In this document: piece after piece, positions 6,553 through 9,466 of the stretch
How the letters are laid out: each line of letters opens with the position of its first letter
How positions within the stretch are numbered: the first letter of the stretch is position 1
Assembly: GCA_030682755.1 (NCBI GenBank)
Contig: JAUXNR010000864.1
Location: 1-9,466, forward strand
DNA: 9,466 nucleotides
Direction of reading: 5' to 3'
Source of the DNA: Flavobacterium sp.
Lineage (GTDB): Bacteria; Bacteroidota; Bacteroidia; Flavobacteriales; Flavobacteriaceae
Position numbers and translations under genes: made by a program
The notes under the pieces: model-generated
The model's input: the letters and a program-made list of their open reading frames with translations, nothing else
Databases searched by the model: none
Told to the model about the DNA's origin: nothing

Positions 6553-7107
6553 TTATAACTTTTTAAATAATTTTATTCCAACAAAGAAAATAAAAACGAC
6601 TAAAATAACGGCTAAAACGGGAAGAAATATAGCAAAAAAAGAAAGTACTGTTGCAGTTCCCGTTTCTACAGTTGAAACAATTGGGTTGCCCAAACCACCC
6701 GTTGTTGCAGTGGAAGTTAATCGAGTTGCAGCAGTTGACGTATTGATTACTGCTGCGGTTCCTCCTCCCGCAATAATTGCCAAGCCCCACGTGAGCATCG
6801 GACTTACATCAATTAAAGTAGCTGCGACAGCAACAGCTCCGGCAATTGTAGCCAGTGGAATAGCAATGGAATCCAAAAAATTATCTACTAAAGGAATATA
6901 ATACGCTAAAATCTCAACACCCATTGCAATTCCCAACGCGATTAATGCAGGGGTTTCTCCCAACCATTGCCACGTTTCATTTACAGGTATCCAATTGAAA
7001 TTTGAAGCTAAGCTTAATAGGAACAACGGTACAAAAACACGAAATCCCGCTGAAGCAGCCAAACCGATTCCCAAACAAATACTCAAAAAAGTTTCCATCG
7101 CTACCAT
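6553..7107 (-). CDS. DUF4126 integral membrane protein
   Basis: A small inner-membrane protein of unknown function, 184 residues. Hydrophobic segments at about 8-34, 53-70, 79-99, 104-121 and 153-178 suggest four or five transmembrane helices, with a short basic cytoplasmic end (KLFKKL). Segments I recognise from the DUF4126 family are GFRVFVPL (21-28), [19 protein letters not shown] (72-90), the Thr/Ser/Gly-rich loop [19 protein letters not shown] (124-142) and VSTVETG (144-150). The start may be the ATG at 7107 or the one at 7098 ([10 protein letters not shown]); the second gives a more usual family N-terminus, but the difference is only three residues. It begins 9 bp after the RecD-like helicase stop and ends 16 bp before kdsB, so it is most likely translated from the same mRNA. 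Alternative names such as transporter or channel have no support from the sequence. Confidence 0.82.
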   Translation of the reverse strand: MVAMETFLSICLGIGLAASAGFRVFVPLFLLSLASNFNWIPVNETWQWLGETPALIALGIAMGVEILAYYIPLVDNFLDSIAIPLATIAGAVAVAATLIDVSPMLTWGLAIIAGGGTAAVINTSTAATRLTSTATTGGLGNPIVSTVETGTATVLSFFAIFLPVLAVILVVFIFFVGIKLFKKL

Positions 7108-7116
7108 AACTCAAAA

Positions 7117-8538
7117 TTATTGAAAATTTTCATCTTTAAACCCGATGAGATATAATTTTTCTTTTGCACGAGTAATGGCGGTGTATAACCATCTGATGTA
7201 ATCTCTATCTATACCATCCGGTAAATAAGGTTGTTCTACAAAAACATTTGTCCATTGACCTCCTTGTGATTTGTGACACGTTATGGCGTAGGAGAATTTT
7301 ACTTGCAAGGCGTTAAAATATTCGTTTTGTTTTACTTTTTGCAATTTCTTGTAGGCAGCACCTTCGTTTTCATAATCTTTCAATACTTCCTGATACAATC
7401 TGTTTGATTCTTCATTGGTTAAAGAAGGTGACTCACTTGTGATGGTATCCAACAACAAAATAGTTTCAAAAGGCTTTTGATTCGGATAATCAACCATTCT
7501 GATTTTTACTTTGGCAAAATTAAACCCGTACAATTCCTGAATTTTATGAATTTCTAAAATTTCAACAATATCACCATTTGCTATAAAAATTGCTTCATCA
7601 GAATCTTTCAACCAAAAATAATTGTTTTTTACCACCATCATTAAATCTCCGGTTGAAAGTTCACTATCACGCAATAAAATTTGTGTTCTGATTTGTTGGT
7701 TATATTGGTTGGCTCTTTTGTTGGAACGCACAATAAAAGTGGTTTCTTCCAAACCGTGATTGCTGTAAGCTGAATGAATAGCGTCTTGAATTTCATAGCC
7801 ATCAGTCAGTCTGATAATATCTTTAAAACCTTTTAGATTAAATGCGAACGAATTGAAATAAGAACCCTCTAAAACTTCTCTTAAGTTGGTTGCATTAAAT
7901 AAAATTCCGGAATCTTCTTCCTGACGCATTACTTCATCCAATTCCAAATGCTGTACCTCTTTATTATAATGTAATCGTAATGTATCTTCAGACAAAGCCG
8001 GACTTATTGTTAAATGAACCGGGGGTAACTGAGCTGTATCGCCAATTAAAATCAACTTACAATTCTGGCCCGAATAAACATAAGACATCAAATCATCCAA
8101 TAACGAATTGCTTTGACTGTTTTTAGTGTCTTGAGGCGAATCGGATATCATGGAACTCTCATCAACAATAAAAATGGTGTTTTTATGTTTATTTTGTTGT
8201 AACGTAAAACTTATGCCTCCTGAAGCATTTTTTTTCGGAAAGTAAATTTTCTTATGAATGGTAAAAGCAGGTTTCTCTGAATAGTTCGCAATAACTTTTG
8301 CTGCTCTTCCGGTTGGAGCCAACAAAACAAATTTTCGTTCAATGGATGCAAGTTGATTCACAAGCGTTGAAATGAGCGTTGTTTTTCCGGTTCCGGCAAA
8401 ACCTTTTAGGAGAAATAATTCATTATTTGAATCATTTGTAGCAAAAATTGCAACTTTTTGAAAAAAAATATCTTGTTTTAAAGTGGTTTTAAAAGGGAAG
8501 TTTTTATGTAAAATACTGTAAAACAAGGATGAACTCAT
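7117..8538 (-). CDS. RecD-like superfamily 1B DNA helicase
   Basis: An ATP-driven 5'-3' type DNA helicase of the RecD2/Dda group, expected to act in DNA repair or replication. With the ATG at 8538 it has 473 residues, short for RecD2 (about 700+) since the N-terminal accessory domains are missing. Motif I (Walker A) is GFAGTGKTT (46-54), Ia is APTGRAAK (74-81), II is IVDESSM (124-130), III is GDTAQLPPV (166-174), and the C-terminal motifs are FSYAITCHKSQGGQW (415-429) and YTAITRAKEKLYLIG (452-466). Residues 292-345 hold the insert carrying GDLMMVVKNN and NGDIVEI, probably the SH3-like domain that grips DNA. The open frame extends to an ATG at 8595, but two -7 boxes lie inside or just before that extension, so MSSSLFYSIL is the better start. 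No RecB or RecC partner is present. It heads the DUF4126-kdsB cluster. Confidence 0.93.
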   Translation of the reverse strand: MSSSLFYSILHKNFPFKTTLKQDIFFQKVAIFATNDSNNELFLLKGFAGTGKTTLISTLVNQLASIERKFVLLAPTGRAAKVIANYSEKPAFTIHKKIYFPKKNASGGISFTLQQNKHKNTIFIVDESSMISDSPQDTKNSQSNSLLDDLMSYVYSGQNCKLILIGDTAQLPPVHLTISPALSEDTLRLHYNKEVQHLELDEVMRQEEDSGILFNATNLREVLEGSYFNSFAFNLKGFKDIIRLTDGYEIQDAIHSAYSNHGLEETTFIVRSNKRANQYNQQIRTQILLRDSELSTGDLMMVVKNNYFWLKDSDEAIFIANGDIVEILEIHKIQELYGFNFAKVKIRMVDYPNQKPFETILLLDTITSESPSLTNEESNRLYQEVLKDYENEGAAYKKLQKVKQNEYFNALQVKFSYAITCHKSQGGQWTNVFVEQPYLPDGIDRDYIRWLYTAITRAKEKLYLIGFKDENFQ

Positions 8539-8544
8539 AAGGGG

Positions 8545-8596
8545 CAAAGTTAAGTAACTATTAAAATTCAAATATACATATGAAATTTGTGGCAAA
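8545..8596 (-). promoter_or_regulatory. Tandem promoter boxes upstream of the RecD-like helicase
   Basis: On the minus strand there are two exact TAnnTTTG boxes: TATATTTG (8576-8569) with TTTG at 8596-8593, 16 bp upstream; and TAACTTTG (8552-8545) with the TTTG of the first box (8572-8569) 16 bp upstream. Thus the first -7 box may double as the second -33 element. The proximal box would start transcription at or next to the ATG at 8538, implying a leaderless mRNA; the distal one leaves about 25 nt of leader. Confidence 0.5.
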
Positions 8597-8600
8597 TGCT

Positions 8601-8629
8601 TTTGAGAAAAAAAAAAAATTGTAGATTTG
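8601..8629 (+). promoter_or_regulatory. Promoter of the membrane-anchored hypothetical gene, with A12 in the spacer
   Basis: TTTG (8601-8604) and TAGATTTG (8622-8629) are separated by 17 bp, a textbook Bacteroidota promoter. The spacer contains a run of twelve A residues (8607-8618). The start of transcription would be near 8636, about 23 nt before the ATG at 8659. A tract of this length is prone to slippage and may also bend the DNA. Confidence 0.65.
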
Positions 8630-8658
8630 CCATATAGACTAAATAAATTTTCAAAAAA

Positions 8659-9420
8659 ATGATAACATTCATTATTATTGTAGTTGTTCTTGTACTTGCC
8701 ATTTTTGGGTTGGTAAAATTTATCGACAAAAAAGTTGATTCAAAAGTAAAACCGGTTATTTCAATTGTACTTTGGATTGTATCCGCAGTTTTTGGTTACT
8801 TGATTTATCAATCAATTCAAGCTCCAATCCAGTTTGATAAGCTGAAAGAAAAAAGATACCAAGCCGCAGTAAATAAAATGATTGACATTAAAGCTGTTCA
8901 AATGGCTTATAAATCAATAAACGGTAAATATTGTGATAATCTTGATACATTGATCACTTTTATTGAAAATGAAAAGTTTACCATCTTAGAAAGAAAAGAC
9001 ACTTCTGTTGTTGACGAAGAAAGAAACAGAGCTTTTGGATTAAATGTTGGTGCTGATGGTGTAGGTGGTTATTACAAAGACATCGTTAAAGTTAAAGAAA
9101 TTGGAAAAGTAAGCATCAAAGACTCTTTGTTTAAAGAATCTGATCGTTACAAAAGATTAAACCTTGTGAAGGTTGACGGTCTTGAAGCTAAAATTGAATT
9201 AAAATCAGGCTTCATCACCAGAAATGATGCAAAAGTTCCGGTTTTTGAAGCTAAATTAGTGAAAGAAGATTTATTGAAAGACCAAGATCAAAGTTTAGTA
9301 AAAAGAGAAAAAAATGTAGTTTCAGTAGATGGTATTAATGGTGAATTCATTCAATTGGGTTCATTAGAAGAAGTTAGTATGTCAGGAAACTGGCCAAAAA
9401 AATATGGTAATAACGAGTAA
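8659..9420 (+). CDS. Membrane-anchored hypothetical protein with a pilin-like segment
   Basis: A 253-residue protein that I do not recognise as a named family. Two hydrophobic helices (about 2-19 and 33-51) flank a short basic loop (DKKVDSKVKP), forming a hairpin anchor. The following segment, RYQAAVNKMIDIKAVQMAYKSINGKYCDNLDTLITFIE-like (66-103, here described by its heptad of Ile/Val/Ala and the AYKSINGKY motif at 83-91), resembles the start of the globular part of pseudopilins, where residues after the helix read IKxAQxAYxxxxGxY. It lacks a prepilin peptidase site, so it is not a pilin itself. The remainder (104-253) is rich in Lys, Asp and Val, probably beta-rich. Codon use and AT content match its neighbours. 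It is divergent from the helicase gene and the next gene overlaps its 3' end, so the two are probably co-translated. Confidence 0.8.
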   Translation: MITFIIIVVVLVLAIFGLVKFIDKKVDSKVKPVISIVLWIVSAVFGYLIYQSIQAPIQFDKLKEKRYQAAVNKMIDIKAVQMAYKSINGKYCDNLDTLITFIENEKFTILERKDTSVVDEERNRAFGLNVGADGVGGYYKDIVKVKEIGKVSIKDSLFKESDRYKRLNLVKVDGLEAKIELKSGFITRNDAKVPVFEAKLVKEDLLKDQDQSLVKREKNVVSVDGINGEFIQLGSLEEVSMSGNWPKKYGNNE

Positions 9421-9466
9421 TACAATCACAGACAAAAATTATAAAAGGCTGTCCATTCAGATTTCA
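9404..9466 (+). CDS. Start of a DUF3822-like gene, partial (right edge)
   Basis: An ATG at 9404, inside the last codons of the preceding gene but in another frame, opens 21 codons without a stop to the window edge: MVITSNTITDKNYKRLSIQI and one more residue. The ITDKNYKRLSIQIS pattern resembles what I remember of the N-terminus of flavobacterial DUF3822 proteins (often ending KLSIQVS). The 17-bp overlap suggests translational coupling. The call rests on only 21 residues, so it is tentative; the region after 9420 otherwise shows no hairpin or promoter. Confidence 0.5.
   Translation, partial: MVITSNTITDKNYKRLSIQIS

Noticed and set aside
6545..6901. 118-residue plus-strand open frame opposite the DUF4126 gene
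   Set aside because: Its Val/Ala/Thr-rich, low-complexity translation is the complement of the Ala/Thr/Gly-rich membrane protein, whose frame has clear family segments.
7117..8538. Idea that the RecD-like helicase is part of a RecBCD complex or a defence system
   Set aside because: No RecB/RecC, nuclease or other defence component is nearby; motifs and size fit a stand-alone SF1B helicase next to housekeeping genes.

Overview
The window looks like a chromosomal segment of a member of the phylum Bacteroidota, most likely a Flavobacterium-type organism (family Flavobacteriaceae). The evidence is low GC, AT-rich spacers without Shine-Dalgarno sequences, repeated matches to the Bacteroidota promoter pattern (TTG at -33, TAnnTTTG at -7), and protein variants and gene neighbours typical of flavobacteria (PEPC with the FFDGRGG loop, DUF4126, a DUF3822-like start). 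It reads as ordinary core chromosome. I see no insertion sequence, prophage, CRISPR array, tRNA or rRNA.

Layout, left to right. Positions 1-1994 (minus) hold 664 residues of phosphoenolpyruvate carboxylase, which runs off the left edge. Next comes an intrinsic terminator (2061-2091) serving an Lrp/AsnC regulator (2111-2590, minus), and upstream of that an M14 zinc carboxypeptidase (2666-3820, minus). A 305-bp intergenic region (3821-4125) carries repeated ACATTTGTAA-type near-palindromes and separates the peptidase from a divergent XRE-family regulator (4126-4533, plus). Convergent to the regulator is a PlsC-like acyltransferase with a GTG start (4547-5098, minus). It diverges from a SpeE-like Rossmann methyltransferase-fold protein (5154-5819, plus) across a perfect 14-bp inverted repeat that seems to be two interleaved promoters. 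The methyltransferase-fold gene overlaps tail-to-tail with kdsB.

kdsB is the last gene of a tight minus-strand cluster: RecD-like helicase (7117-8538), DUF4126 membrane protein (6553-7107) and kdsB (5811-6536), with gaps of 9 and 16 bp. Divergent from it, a two-helix membrane-anchored hypothetical protein (8659-9420, plus) has a strong promoter whose -33/-7 spacer contains an A12 tract. The start of a further gene (9404 to the edge, DUF3822-like) overlaps its 3' end.

Functions: anaplerotic carbon entry (PEPC), amino-acid-responsive regulation (Lrp), peptide or amide hydrolysis (M14), phospholipid acylation (PlsC-like), Kdo activation for lipopolysaccharide (KdsB) and DNA processing (RecD-like). 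The most interesting features are regulatory: the repeated operator-like sites around the XRE gene, the symmetrical divergent promoters, and the homopolymer-containing promoter. I found no clear sign of a wholly new multi-gene system.
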